Positions 1 to 10,662 are shown, counted from the stretch's first letter. The stretch is DNA of 64,000 nucleotides from Cephalotus follicularis (GCA_001972305.1 BDDD01000059.1:578358-642357), one strand, 5' to 3'. A program made the numbers and translations. The notes: generated from the letters alone by a model not told the origin.

Positions 1-323
1 GGACTTAGGGATGTTCTGGGATATTTATCTTTGTATCGAAAACCAACTGGACTTTCGGGTCCCATCTGAATTGGAACAGGTTGATGTGTGAGCGACACAT
101 ATCATTTAGTGAGAGATCAGCGTCGGGGAGATGCTACTTTTCTAGTGGACATGTTCATTGCTGAACATGTGTCTCTTCTTCTGGAAATTGTTCGAGCATC
201 ACCATAATAGAATATTCCGTGCGAAGAGTTATTTGTTTCTACAGATTAATACAATGAGTATTTATTTGTTGAGAGAGCCTTAAATACAATGTTTATGTGA
301 AAGCAAACCAAGCAGCGGAGCTT

Positions 324-557
324 AGACCTCATAGTCAGACCACACAACGGAAATCAGACCTCAAAGTTAGACCTCATAGGTCATTGCAAACCTCAGGGGT
401 TATTGGCAGACCTCAGGGGCAGAGGGCAGACCTCGTGGGAGTCATTGGTGGACCTCAAACGTAGAGGGCAGACCTCAGAGGGCTATGGTTAGAGCTCAGT
501 GGTAGAGTTCAGACCTCAGAGCTTCAGGGAAGACCTCGGTGGTAGAGGTTGGAACTC
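324..557 (+). repeat. 20-bp-phased array, core AGACCTC
   Basis: About 13 copies of the core AGACCTC or a one-base variant start at 324, 337, 356, 369, 388, 408, 428, 450, 470, 491, 511, 531 and 551. From 369 onward the spacing is 19, 20, 20, 22, 20, 21, 20, 20, 20. The spacer bases differ from unit to unit while the core is kept. The array ends about 150 bp upstream of a TATA box. Confidence 0.85.
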
Positions 558-694
558 AGACTTCGTTTGGCAGAGCTGGGAAGCTCGATACATGAAGTCA
601 GACTTTGGAACTCTTTTGCATACCTCCTTGATCAGAGGGATCAGAGTCTATAAGCTTAAGCATAAGATTATATTGAGATGTTTATTGATGAGTC

Positions 695-721
695 TTCAGC
701 CATATGGTATATAAGGCTGAA
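695..721 (+). promoter_or_regulatory. TATA box inside a short inverted repeat
   Basis: TATATAAG lies at 708-715. It is flanked by the 7-bp perfect inverted repeat TTCAGCC (695-701) and GGCTGAA (715-721). A TATA box here fits an LTR promoter downstream of the AGACCTC array. Promoter activity is inferred. Confidence 0.45.
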
Positions 722-1369
722 AGGTTATTTCCTTAACACAAGAAAGTGACTTATCGTATCAAACACACTTTGGAACAACTCTTGATACGAACGAGTTTCA
801 AACCCATCAAAAACTTTCTCTCATTTCACTTAGTTGTTGATCTCTCCGTATCGTCTTCTTTCATCAGAGGACTTTGACAGAGCTTGGAGCTCTTGACAAG
901 AGAAGGACAAACATATCATCTCGCAGCCTTCAAACTTCATTATAGGTGGAGATAGTTTCTACACTGGATTCTATCTTTACTTGTATTGAAGACTAGATCA
1001 GGTCTAAACACATATAGCCTCCAACCTTTCACAAAATTTGCTTGCCCTGGATTGGGTAGCAAGATTAGTGAAGGCAAAAGCTTGGATTTGAAGCTTGAGG
1101 AAAAGCAAAGTTTTACGGTTAGCGAAACCCTGTGTTAAAGTTTGAGGGATAACACAAAAGTGGAGGAGCAAAGAATTAGGTAATTCTAACATCCTTCTTT
1201 ATCGCTTTTGTGTAGATGCTTGGGTTTCGGGTTGGTGAGTTGATGTTGTGGTTTTTGTGTGTAACCCTAATATCAATTTAAGGAGTGACCTATGTTAGGG
1301 GTAGGGAAACCCTAGCTCCAGCTGAAATCCTATGCTTGGAAAGTTTCTCTGATTCGATTGAAACCCTAA

Positions 1370-2067
1370 TTATTGATCCTTGGGCACAATGGGATAATTA
1401 GTGTAAGGGATTACACGCTTTCGCATTTCAAAGAAAAGGAAATTTTTTTGTTTTTCACCCTGAGCACTAAGTGTCCCAAAATGCATTGAGCCGCCCCCCA
1501 TAAGGGGTTCCCAATAGGGCATTCCACACTTAACAATGTAAAGAATTTCCTCAGCCCCTTCGTTAGAAATCTCATTTTTACACTTAACATTCATGATTCG
1601 CATCATCATAGGTAACTTAGTGTGTTTTCTACAACCATCCCATTAAGGTTCATTCACATTCTTAAGTAGGTCATAGAACTTTTTTACATTGGGATTCAAA
1701 AGTTCATCGGCCTACTCGTCATCTTCACTAATATCTAACTCAAAACCCCAGCATCTATAACAAGATCTCTAAAAGGATTGCTTAGACCCGATGGGTCTAC
1801 CTATTTTACTGCAACACTATGACATTCCCTCATTTCTCCATGTTGATCTCACAAAGTGTAATCATGGGTAAAACCATTCTTCAGCAAATGTAGAGTTCCA
1901 AAAGATCTTATCTTGTAACGGCTGCAAGGACATTTTATCTTACCACGGTAGACAAACTGTTCATTCCAGAAAGCAAAATCTATGAATATGATCGCACCCA
2001 TGTTAAATTCCTCTGTTATTCTCCTCTGATCAAGCCGCCTACGCATCCAACTCTGGTCTAGCGACAT
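1370..2067 (-). pseudogene. CACTA (En/Spm) TNP2-like transposase, 5' fragment
   Basis: The minus strand from 2067 encodes a typical transposase-associated domain (the PF13963 type found at the N-terminus of plant CACTA transposases). It shows the SWM and RRIT motifs, then EFNMG, FIDFAFWNE and the GKIKCPCSRYK cysteine motif, followed by HLLKNGF. Further along the strand come KFYDLLKNVNEPL and KCKNEISNEGAEEIL, which match the region after that domain in TNP2-like proteins. The reading frame is interrupted several times and the catalytic core is absent, so this is a dead 5' fragment. It probably belongs with the CACTA terminus at 10662, the two parts being separated by the Athila-like insertion. 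Confidence 0.75.
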
Positions 2068-2982
2068 TTTCTCTACACTTAGAGTAGAAGATTATTAAAA
2101 TCAAGTATTCTTTTTTTAAAATGCATTCTCTGAAATGCATCCCACCACCTAACTCTAAAAGATACGACTCTATCTCATTCCTGAATACGTACCACCACTA
2201 ATATTGTTATCCCACATACATAGTTATGTCCGAGAAATTTTTGGCAACATCTCCCCATAGTTTCTCAAATACATGAATTAAACTAAAGTAATCAATAAAT
2301 TATATACCCAATGAAGATGTTTAAGGAGTAACCAAAATTTTCTCGAATAAAGCTATGTATGCAAAATAACAATATATCTTACAATGGACGTATGCGTGTG
2401 AGAATTGTCCAAACTAGACAATTCATGATTTACACATATTGAATGAATCTTTGACAGGAATCTAAGGTTTTCAATATATTTGAAATCATTAGATGTAACT
2501 CAACTCTTCAATAGATTCCAATAACCCCTCAAACTTTTATTTCATATAAAGGCTACAACATACGTAAAAAATAATCAATGTTAAATGAAAGGAAATATTA
2601 TATTAATCAAGATTCAAGTGGAGAATTGGACATAATCCCAAAATTTTTCTTAAAAAAAAAAATCAATATTCCACACCCAAGTCTCCATGCAAAAGGACCA
2701 CAATTACCATATATATAAATCACATTTCTCATAATTAATGTACGGGGCTACATATAATTTTACATAGGTGTCATGATTTTACACGTGGCATATTTTTACA
2801 TAGTCATGACTAAAATCATTAGTCTCTGAAATAAAGTCGTACCCGTTGGGTCTCGATCAATCTAATGATAATTGTGACAAAGACAATTCAAATTATGTAT
2901 GTCATTCAACTACAAACAAAGTAATTATAACTCTCTTTTTATCATATAAAAGAATTGATAGATAATGTGACTTTATAGATTT
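2068..2982. other. AT-rich noncoding stretch
   Basis: No gene, tRNA or repeat is recognised here. By position it would be the 5' noncoding part of CACTA-1, between its transposase fragment and the Athila-like insertion. That assignment is inference. Confidence 0.4.
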
Positions 2983-3221
2983 ACATATGTTCACTGATTT
3001 AGAAAGAATGTTTTAATATTTATAGCCGCAAGTGCACGGATCATGTAGTAACGGGCCGAATGCAGGGAAACGTAAACTAGTTGTAATTTATCCAACCTAG
3101 GCGAAGCATACCAATTTTAAGAGATAAACTAACAAAAACTACTCCTAATTATGCAAAGTAAAATAAATAAACAAAACAAGGAATTAAAACTTAAATAATT
3201 AAAAATGATGAATTCAAAAGA

Positions 3222-3536
3222 CTAAGGAATTAAGCATGCAATAAATAAAAGTGAAGAGAATATATAATAAAGAAACGGTTTTAGGGTATAGAAACTCACC
3301 ATAGATTGTATAGAACAATTCCATTGAGTTGAACGCTCATACCTTGATAAACAACGAGAGCTAGGTCTATACGGAGTGCGGCGGTGATGACAAGACGTAT
3401 GAGTAGTCATGCTAGGTCTATATGAAGTACGGCAACGATAACGGCGGCAAGACGTATGAGTAGACATGCTAGGTCTATACGAAGTGTGTTCGATGCGACA
3501 AATCGTATGAGTAGACTCCGTTGTGTTGAGCACCAT
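3222..3536 (-). repeat. LTR tandem repeat (about 51-54 bp) with a 104-codon open frame
   Basis: Two to three units of a 51-54 bp repeat contain CGTATAGACCTAGC and ACTCATACGTCTTG. In the element's sense direction they read through as THTSC and SYRPSM peptide repeats, followed by a hydrophobic tail (FYTLKPFLYYIFSSLLFIAC). The same frame is open in the right LTR (8554-8868, 104 codons) and in Athila-2 (50047-50355, 102 codons). A GGTGAGT donor-like site lies within it. Whether it is translated is unknown; an open frame through a tandem repeat can be chance. Confidence 0.45.
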
Positions 3537-3899
3537 TTATTCGCCAATTTTTAAGCTTCGCCGACAAGATGAGTGTGGATTTTAATCAGACAAACAAAGT
3601 GTGTGCGAAGGCAGAAATATTGAAGAACAAATCAAATATTCAAGGGTTTTTTATTGATGGAATTGAAACAATACAAATCTAGGCTTGTTCTTCCCTAAAA
3701 CCTTGGAAAGGTTTAGCTACTAAACATTGAGAAAGAAAACTAAATTGATAAAGAAATTAGGGTTCTACAGCCTATGCTTACTCTACTTATGTTATTCTGG
3801 CCGAATATAATATGTTTATATACTACACAATTGATCGAAAACGGAATAAAAGCAATCCTAGTTACAAAATATGGCAAAAATCTAAACTTTCTATTTCTG

Positions 3900-4230
3900 C
3901 TGCAGAGGAGACGTCGACTTCTTCTGGAAAGGCATCGACTTCTTTTGGTTAAAAGTCGCGACTTTGTGTACTGCGAGTGAAAGGCGTCGACTTCTTCTAT
4001 GAAAGACGTCGACTTCTTTTGCTCCAAATTCTACAGGTTGATTTCGCACAAAGACGTCGATGCAATTGATGAAAGACGTCGATGTCTTTCTCATAGCTCT
4101 GCTGCATTTTCCATAAAAGGAGTCCACTCTCAAGGAAAGACGTCGACTACATTTTTCCAACCCAGAACTTCATCTCCAACCCAGAAAAGACGTCGACTTC
4201 TATTTGAAAGGAGTCGACTTCTTTGTCCTG
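3900..4230 (-). repeat. TCGAC phased array in Athila-1 left LTR
   Basis: About 11 copies of a GACGTCGAC-type core occur, many in pairs 20-22 bp apart. Variants include GGCGTCGAC, GGAGTCGAC and GACGTCGAT. The spacers differ markedly from those in the right LTR although the flanks are almost identical. Confidence 0.85.
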
Positions 4231-4418
4231 TTTTCTGCAGAATTTTGCATTTCTTCAATCTTTATTCCTTTAAACTCCAATTTGCACAATTTGGGGTAGT
4301 ATTTTTGCACTTTGGTCTTTAAACACTTGTACCTGAAAATCATTAAAACACAACCAAAGTAGTCTATTCCAAGCATAAAAATATAACAAATATATCATTA
4401 AAAATCACACATTTTTAT

Positions 4419-5178
4419 NNNNNNNNNNNNNNNNNNNNNNNNNNNNNNNNNNNNNNNNNNNNNNNNNNNNNNNNNNNNNNNNNNNNNNNNNNNNNNNNNN
4501 NNNNNNNNNNNNNNNNNNNNNNNNNNNNNNNNNNNNNNNNNNNNNNNNNNNNNNNNNNNNNNNNNNNNNNNNNNNNNNNNNNNNNNNNNNNNNNNNNNNN
4601 NNNNNNNNNNNNNNNNNNNNNNNNNNNNNNNNNNNNNNNNNNNNNNNNNNNNNNNNNNNNNNNNNNNNNNNNNNNNNNNNNNNNNNNNNNNNNNNNNNNN
4701 NNNNNNNNNNNNNNNNNNNNNNNNNNNNNNNNNNNNNNNNNNNNNNNNNNNNNNNNNNNNNNNNNNNNNNNNNNNNNNNNNNNNNNNNNNNNNNNNNNNN
4801 NNNNNNNNNNNNNNNNNNNNNNNNNNNNNNNNNNNNNNNNNNNNNNNNNNNNNNNNNNNNNNNNNNNNNNNNNNNNNNNNNNNNNNNNNNNNNNNNNNNN
4901 NNNNNNNNNNNNNNNNNNNNNNNNNNNNNNNNNNNNNNNNNNNNNNNNNNNNNNNNNNNNNNNNNNNNNNNNNNNNNNNNNNNNNNNNNNNNNNNNNNNN
5001 NNNNNNNNNNNNNNNNNNNNNNNNNNNNNNNNNNNNNNNNNNNNNNNNNNNNNNNNNNNNNNNNNNNNNNNNNNNNNNNNNNNNNNNNNNNNNNNNNNNN
5101 NNNNNNNNNNNNNNNNNNNNNNNNNNNNNNNNNNNNNNNNNNNNNNNNNNNNNNNNNNNNNNNNNNNNNNNNNNNNNN
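4419..5178. other. Assembly gap, 760 N
   Basis: A run of N begins 8 bases before the predicted inner end of the Athila-1 left LTR and ends inside the pol side of the element. The true length is unknown. Confidence 1.
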
Positions 5179-7818
5179 GAGCTTGAATTTCTTAACGGGA
5201 GATGCAACTTTATGAGTAAAGATCCACTTTTGGTTTTTTGGAGGTTCCTCAATTGATGGTTTAGGCAAGGATGTGGACAAGGGTCCCACTGGCTCTAATG
5301 GCTGCATACTAAACATATCAACAAAGTCACCTCCATCGCCATCCTCTAAATCCCACATGCAATCATTGAAATTTCCATCCAAATCAATGTCGAATTGCGT
5401 CTCAATATAATCGGGAAAGGTATGGATTGCATTCAATTCATCGAAATCACCGGCATGCTTACCCAATCGGAACACATTGAAATCCACGGATGTGTTTCCA
5501 AAGCTCAATCTCATCAGACCGTTTCGACAATTGATTAACGCATTGCTTGTAGCGAGGAAAGGTCTTCCAAGGATAACAGGAATTTGATCATTTAAGTTTG
5601 CAACAGGCTGGGTGTCTAAGACGACGAAGTCGACAGGAAAGAAAAACTCTCCAACCTTTATCAACACATCCTCGATTTTTCCTCGCGGTACCTTCACAGA
5701 CCTATCCGCTAATTGCAATGTCATCGTGGTAGGTCTTAAATCTCCTAATCCAAGCCTTTCATAGACCAATGATGGCAACAAGTTCACACTTGCTCCTAAA
5801 TCGAGCAAGGCATGCTCAATTTTCGTGTTTCCAATAACACAAGCAATTTTTGGGCAGCCAGGATCTTTATATTTTCGCATCGTGGGTTGCGAAAACAATG
5901 CACTAATGTTGGCTGCCAAGAAAGCCTTTTTCAGGGTCTGAAGGATCCTCTTTTTCGTGCATAAGTCTTTTAGGACTTTTGCGTAAGAGGGCACCTGTTC
6001 AATGGCTTCAAGCAATGGAATATTGATTTGGACTTGTTTAAATGTTTCAATGATCTTTTCCATTGCTGGGGCTTTCTTGCTTTGCAATCTGTTTGGAAAG
6101 GGAGCTGGTGGGTCAAATAAACGTTTTGGCTCCTCAACCGGTTGTTTCTTCTTTTCATCCTCTTTCTCCTTTCTCAATTCCTCGTGCGCATTCGATTGCA
6201 TTGGTTGCACGGATGGGTCAACCAATAAATCTTGCGGCTCTTCTTGCGTTAAGGGTTCCTCCATTTGCTCGTTCACGTTCGCCGTTTGATCCGCTGGATG
6301 GTATTCAGTTCCACTCCTTAGGGCAAAAACTTGTTTTGATGGACCCGAGGAGTAAACTGAATTTTGCGAATTAACAGGTTGTTGGAATTGAGCGGAATGG
6401 TTTAAGGTAGTCCTAGGATTCGGGTCAGGTTGTGAGGGCATTTTTCCTTTTTCTCTTTCATGCAGAGTGGATGCTAGTTGCGAAATTTGTTTTTCCATGG
6501 CATGCTGACTAGTCATCACAGTGCTGATAAGGAGTTCCATGCTCTTTTCTAATGACGACATCCTAGGTGTATCATCCCTTTGGTTTGGCAAGCTTGAAGG
6601 TTGTTGGTTTGAGAATTGATTTTGTGGTGGGAAGGATGGTCGATTAGTGTTTGAATTTTGGGAGAACCTTGGAAATGTCTGCTGTGGGGCAGATTGGCTA
6701 GGGAAGCTCGAAGGTTGTCCCGAAAAGTGTGGAGGTGGGGCACCAACGCTAGAAGGCTGCCCCGAAAAGCTAGATTGTCCTCGCATGTTTTGTCCTTGAC
6801 TCCATGAGAAGTTTGGGTGATTTCGCCAACCCGGATTGTAAGTGTTACTATATGGGTTGTATTGGTTCATAGCACACACATTCTCAGGAGTATATTGATT
6901 TTCAATGTAGCTTTGGCATTCTTCAAGAACATGATTTGGGGACTGGCACCAAGAACACATAGGGGTGGTTTGATTGATTTGATTTACTTGTGTGGAACCC
7001 CTAATAAGTGATTCTAGTCTATTCATGAGACTGTCTAATTGTGCCTCTTTAGCAACTGCTCCTTCTATAACGTACCCTTTACTTGGCAATGCTCTCTCGA
7101 AAACTTGAACCGACTCCCACTCTCTAGTTCGCTCACCCAAATCTAAAAGGAAATTCCATGCATGGTTTTCATCAGTGTATGAGGTGAAACCATCGGGACA
7201 CATAGATTCGACCAATTGCTTGGTCTGGTAGTCTATCCCTTCGTAGATGATTTGGCATAAATGCCACATGTTTAAGCCATGATGAGGACACTCTAAGAGA
7301 AGATCCTTAAAATGTTCCATACATCTAGAAAACGATTCATTTGGTCTTTGACGAAATTGGAGAATGTCGTTCCTAAGTTTGTTGGTTTTATGAAGCGGAA
7401 AGAATTTCTTAAGGAACGAGACAATGAACTGATCCCAAGTGGAGATGGAATTAGTTGGGAGACTGTAGAGCCATTTCTTAGCTCCGTCTTTAAGAGCAAA
7501 GTTTATGAAGCGCAACTTGATATCATCGTCAGATAGTTGCTGAAGTTTCATGAGGGCACATACCTCCTCGAATTCGCGAAGGAAGAGATATGCATCATCA
7601 TTAGGTACACCATGAAAGTGCGGGAGCATGCTAATGAATTGTGATTTTAACTCAAAATTGTTCCCGTTAGGTGCAGGCAACAGGATACTGGATGGTTGCG
7701 CTGTCCTAGCGGGGTAGAATTTATCGCGAAGAGTTTGAAGTGGGCGTGCGTCCGCCATTGGTCTAGGTTGATGAATTCTTTCTAAGCGATGATTTGGACC
7801 ACGCACCCAGTCGGTCAT
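5179..7818 (-). CDS. Athila-like gag and protease region
   Basis: The frame opens with MTDWVRGPNHRLERIHQP and runs to the assembly gap without interruption. Residues about 60-230 are a retrotransposon gag domain (LPHFHG, YLFLREFEEVC, WDQFIVSFLKKFFP). A CCHC zinc knuckle follows near residue 288 (CSWC, then H and C in CX2CX4HX4C spacing). Then comes a Pro/Ser/Gln-rich linker to about residue 440. An aspartic protease lies near residue 670 with LLDLGASVNLLP, followed by TLQLADRSVKVPRG and PVILGRPFLATS. Gag forms the virus-like particle and the protease would mature the polyprotein. The same region in Athila-2 is closely similar. RT and integrase are not visible. Confidence 0.88.
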
Positions 7819-8295
7819 AAACTAACGCTAGGAATCCTAAACTAATGGTAATAATTAACTTAGCAAAATTAGGGTTTGTTTAAAGCTTATGCAAAGATTA
7901 TGAGAATCTGTTGTTAAAGCTTATGCAATACCCTAATTTAAACTAAACTAACGGAAACACTAAGGTCAATGCAAGAAACCTAATTTATCTACGTTAGAAA
8001 ATTGTTAAAGTTTATGCGAATGAAGTTAAATGTTTGTTAAAAATTATGCTGAACCTATTTAAACTAAATTAGAATTGTTAGAAAAACACAATAATAGAAA
8101 AGAGAAAAATAATAATAAAAATAAAAATAATAAAAATAAAAATTAACGTAGAGCACACACTAATAAACTAATTATACTAACTAAAACAAATCAAGGCAGA
8201 AAAAATCACAGTAATTTAATCCCGTTTTTTTTTGAATTAAATCTAAACTAAATACTACGAATCAGTTAAATAAAGTTAAACTAATTTAAAACGTT
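7819..8295 (-). other. Athila-1 untranslated leader
   Basis: AT-rich noncoding DNA lies between the PBS and the gag start. I see nothing else in it. Confidence 0.6.
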
Positions 8296-8313
8296 TCCCC
8301 GGTAACGGCGCCA
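8296..8313 (-). promoter_or_regulatory. Primer binding site, tRNA-Asp type
   Basis: In sense orientation it reads TGGCGCCGTTACCGGGGA. This is one base off the complement of the plant tRNA-Asp 3' end and typical of Athila elements. It begins 6 bases inside the 5' LTR. Confidence 0.85.
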
Positions 8314-8319
8314 AAAACT

Positions 8320-9798
8320 TGTTCACTGATTTAGAAAGAATGTTTTAATATTTATAGCCGCAACTGCACGGATCATGCAGTAACGGGTCGAACGCAGGGA
8401 AACGTAAACTAGTTGTAATTTATCCAACCTAGGCGAAGTATACCAATTTTAAGAGATAAACTAACAAAAACTACTCCTAATTATGCAAAGTAAAATAAAT
8501 AAACAAAACAAGGAATTAAAACTTAAATAATTCAAAATGATGAATTCAAAAGACTAAGGAATTAAGCATGCAATAAATAAAAGTGAAGAGAATATATAAT
8601 AAAGAAACGGTTTTAGGGTATAGAAACTCACCATAGATTGTATAGAACAATTCCATTGAGTTGAACGCTCATACCTTGATAAACAACGAGAGCTAGGTCT
8701 ATACGGAGTGCGGCGGTGATGACAAGACGTATGAGTAGTCATGCTAGGTCTATATGAAGTACGGCAACGATAACGGCGGCAAGACGTATGAGTAGACATG
8801 CTAGGTCTATACGAAGTGTGTTCGATGCGACAAATCGTATGAGTAGACTCCGTTGTGTTGAGCACCATTTATTCGCCAATTTTTAAGCTTCGTCGACAAG
8901 ATGAGTGTGGATTTTAATCAGAGAAACAAAGTGTGTGCGAAGGCATAAATATTGAAGAACAAATCAAATATTCAAGGGTTTTTTATTGATGGAATTGAAA
9001 CAATACAAATCTAGGCTTGTTCTTCCCTAAAACCTTGGAAAGGTTTAGCTACTAAACATTGAGAAAGAAAACTAAATTGATAAAGAAATTAGGGTTCTAC
9101 AGCCTATGCTTACTCTACTTATGTTATTCTGGCCGAATATAATATGTTTATATACTACACAATTGATCGAAAACGGAATAAAAGCAATCCTAGTTACAAA
9201 ATATGGCAAAAATCTAAACTTTCTATTTCTGCTGCAGAGGAGACGTCGACTTCTTCTGGAAAGGCGTCGACTTCTTTTGGTTAAAAGTCGCGACTTTGTG
9301 TACTGCGAGTGAAAGGCGTCGACTTCTTCTTTGAAAGACGTCGACTTCATTTGGTGCAAAAGTTACAGGTCAAATTCGATAAAAGACATCGATCCCTACT
9401 TCAAAGACGTCGATGTCTTTTTCATAGCTCGTTTGAAGATTGCTGCGTTTTCCAGAAAAGGCGTCGACTTCTAAAGGAAAGACGTCGACTTCATCTCCAA
9501 CCAAGAAAAGACATTGACTTGAATTGAAAGGAGTCGATGCTTTAGCTCCAACCCAGAAAAGACGTCGACTTCTATTTGAAAGGAGTCGACTTCTTTGTCC
9601 TGTTTTCTGCAGAATTTTGCATTTCTTCAATCTTTATTCCTTTAAACTCCAATTTGCACAATTTGGGGTAATATTTTTGCACTTTGGTCTTTAAACACTT
9701 GTACCTGAAAATCATTAAAATACAACCAAAGTAGTCTATTCCAAGCATAAAAATATCACAAAGAATGCATTAAAATCAACACATTTTTATGCTAAACA
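8320..9798 (-). repeat. Athila-1 5' LTR (1479 bp)
   Basis: This copy has both ends (TGTTCACTG to GCTAAACA). It repeats the left LTR with about nine differences in the first 910 bases. The array is longer than in the left copy. Confidence 0.92.
9242..9590 (-). repeat. TCGAC phased array in Athila-1 right LTR
   Basis: GACGTCGAC-type cores start at 9242, 9263, 9315, 9337, 9385, 9406, 9460, 9481, 9510, 9530, 9561 and 9582. Close neighbours are 20-22 bp apart; the longer gaps are 29-54 bp. The part from about 9310 to 9500 aligns with the SIRE-like LTR array at 56090-56295. Confidence 0.88.
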
Positions 9799-9803
9799 AC
9801 ATA

Positions 9804-10662
9804 TCACAATGTAAACAACCCCATTGATAGTATTGAATTAAAATTAACTAGCTAGTAAAGTGCAAAAAAAAAAAAAAGCATTAATTACCTAGTTAAAATT
9901 AACACTATAAATCAATAATCCAAACCTAAAAAACCTAAATAAAATTTTTATTAATAATTAACACAATAATCTAACATAATTAAATTATTAAACTATTTAT
10001 TAACCAAATGCATTAAATAAAACATTTATTTAATTAACCTACACTAATTAAAAAATTTATTAACAAAAAGTATTTAATTAATTAATTTTCTAATAAACAA
10101 AAATAAATTCAACGAATTAATTTGCACATATGTTAACTAATTAACCAATAAACATAATAAATTTAAAACTAAACTGAAAAAATAATTTAAAAAAAAACCT
10201 TACCAAAGGTGGCAAGGTCAAAAGATGAAGAGGAGGAATGGCATGACGCGACGCTATTTGGGGGTTGGGTAGTGTCCGGATAGCGATTTGTGCGTCAACA
10301 CGAGTAAGAGTTGGGGTAGTGGCAGGACGGTACGATTTGAGACTGGTGGTGCATTCTAGGGCTGACGACGCGATCTGGGTGTTGGGCGACGTGCGTTGAC
10401 TGAGGGGTTTAAGGGCCGGGCAGCCTGGCGCAAGAGAAGAAAGAAATAAGAAATAAGCATAAGGAAGGAAAAAAAGAGGGAAAAAAAGAGAGGTATGCTC
10501 GATAGTGTTAGGGTTTGGGGGGTAATGACATGGCAACAAAACTTAATGCCATAGCCCCTATATTTTTTAAAAATATATATAAATTAAAAAAGACCGTAAA
10601 ATGGCAATGGGATTCCGTGCTGTCACTCTGAGCTGTTGCCGTTGCCCTTCTTTCTTTTAGTG
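9804..10662 (-). mobile_element. CACTA-1 5' terminal region
   Basis: The right edge reads TTTCTTTTAGTG, whose complement is CACTAAAAGAAA, a CACTA-type terminus. Just inside are subterminal words GTTGCCGTTGCCC and ATGGCAATGGG. Then come an A/T block with AAATTAAAAAAGA and a purine-rich tract (10430-10495). CACTA-2's right end has the same order: terminus, subterminal repeats, AAATTAAAAAGA block, purine-rich tract. This supports a real 5' end. The bases after it are TTA, but I could not find the opposite terminus to confirm a duplication. The rest (9804-10430) is AT-rich without a credible gene. Confidence 0.5.

Larger units (their letters stand above)
1..1300 (+). mobile_element. Probable LTR, partial, lineage unresolved
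   Basis: No protein domain is visible. The layout is that of an LTR: a phased short-repeat array, then a TATA box, then a long leader-like stretch free of long ORFs with repeated GTGAAGGC- and TTTGAGG-type words. The order array, TATA, leader matches the SIRE-like LTR at 55.8-57.1 kb, which suggests a copia-type LTR, but the sequence itself is not the same family. Neither terminus was identified, and the left end may lie outside the window. An intergenic promoter-like region is the alternative. Confidence 0.4.
2988..4426 (-). repeat. Athila-1 3' LTR
   Basis: This is the left LTR. Its last 8 bases fall in the assembly gap, judging from the right copy. It contains the R/U5 tandem repeat (about 3340-3520), the TATA region and the TCGAC array. 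It matches the right LTR nearly base for base except in the array. Confidence 0.9.
2983..9803 (-). mobile_element. Athila-like Ty3/gypsy LTR retrotransposon (Athila-1)
   Basis: The element proper runs 2988-9798, reads on the minus strand and is flanked by a perfect 5-bp duplication ACATA (2983-2987 and 9799-9803). Both LTRs start TGTTCACTG and end GCTAAACA on the plus strand. Parts in sense order are the 5' LTR, a PBS matching tRNA-Asp, a leader, a gag-protease frame, an assembly gap and the 3' LTR. No RT, RNase H or integrase is visible. Either they are hidden in the gap or this copy lacks them, so it counts as incomplete. The LTRs differ by about 1% outside the internal array, which suggests about 0.4 million years. 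It appears to sit inside CACTA-1. Confidence 0.92.

Noticed and set aside
6002-7536. Several plus-strand frames opposite the Athila-1 gag-protease
   Set aside because: Shadows of the coding strand; no domain likeness, unlike the Tat antisense ORFs, which lie outside gag-pol and show family blocks.
9903-9907. CACTA at 9903 as the second terminus of CACTA-1
   Set aside because: The preceding three bases do not match the TTA after 10662, no inverted repeat follows, and it would exclude the transposase fragment.
10141-10539. Minus-strand open frame of 132 codons rich in Pro, Ser and Phe
   Set aside because: Low-complexity translation of the purine-rich CACTA-1 end; no domain, and the same kind of tract in CACTA-2 also gives spurious frames.
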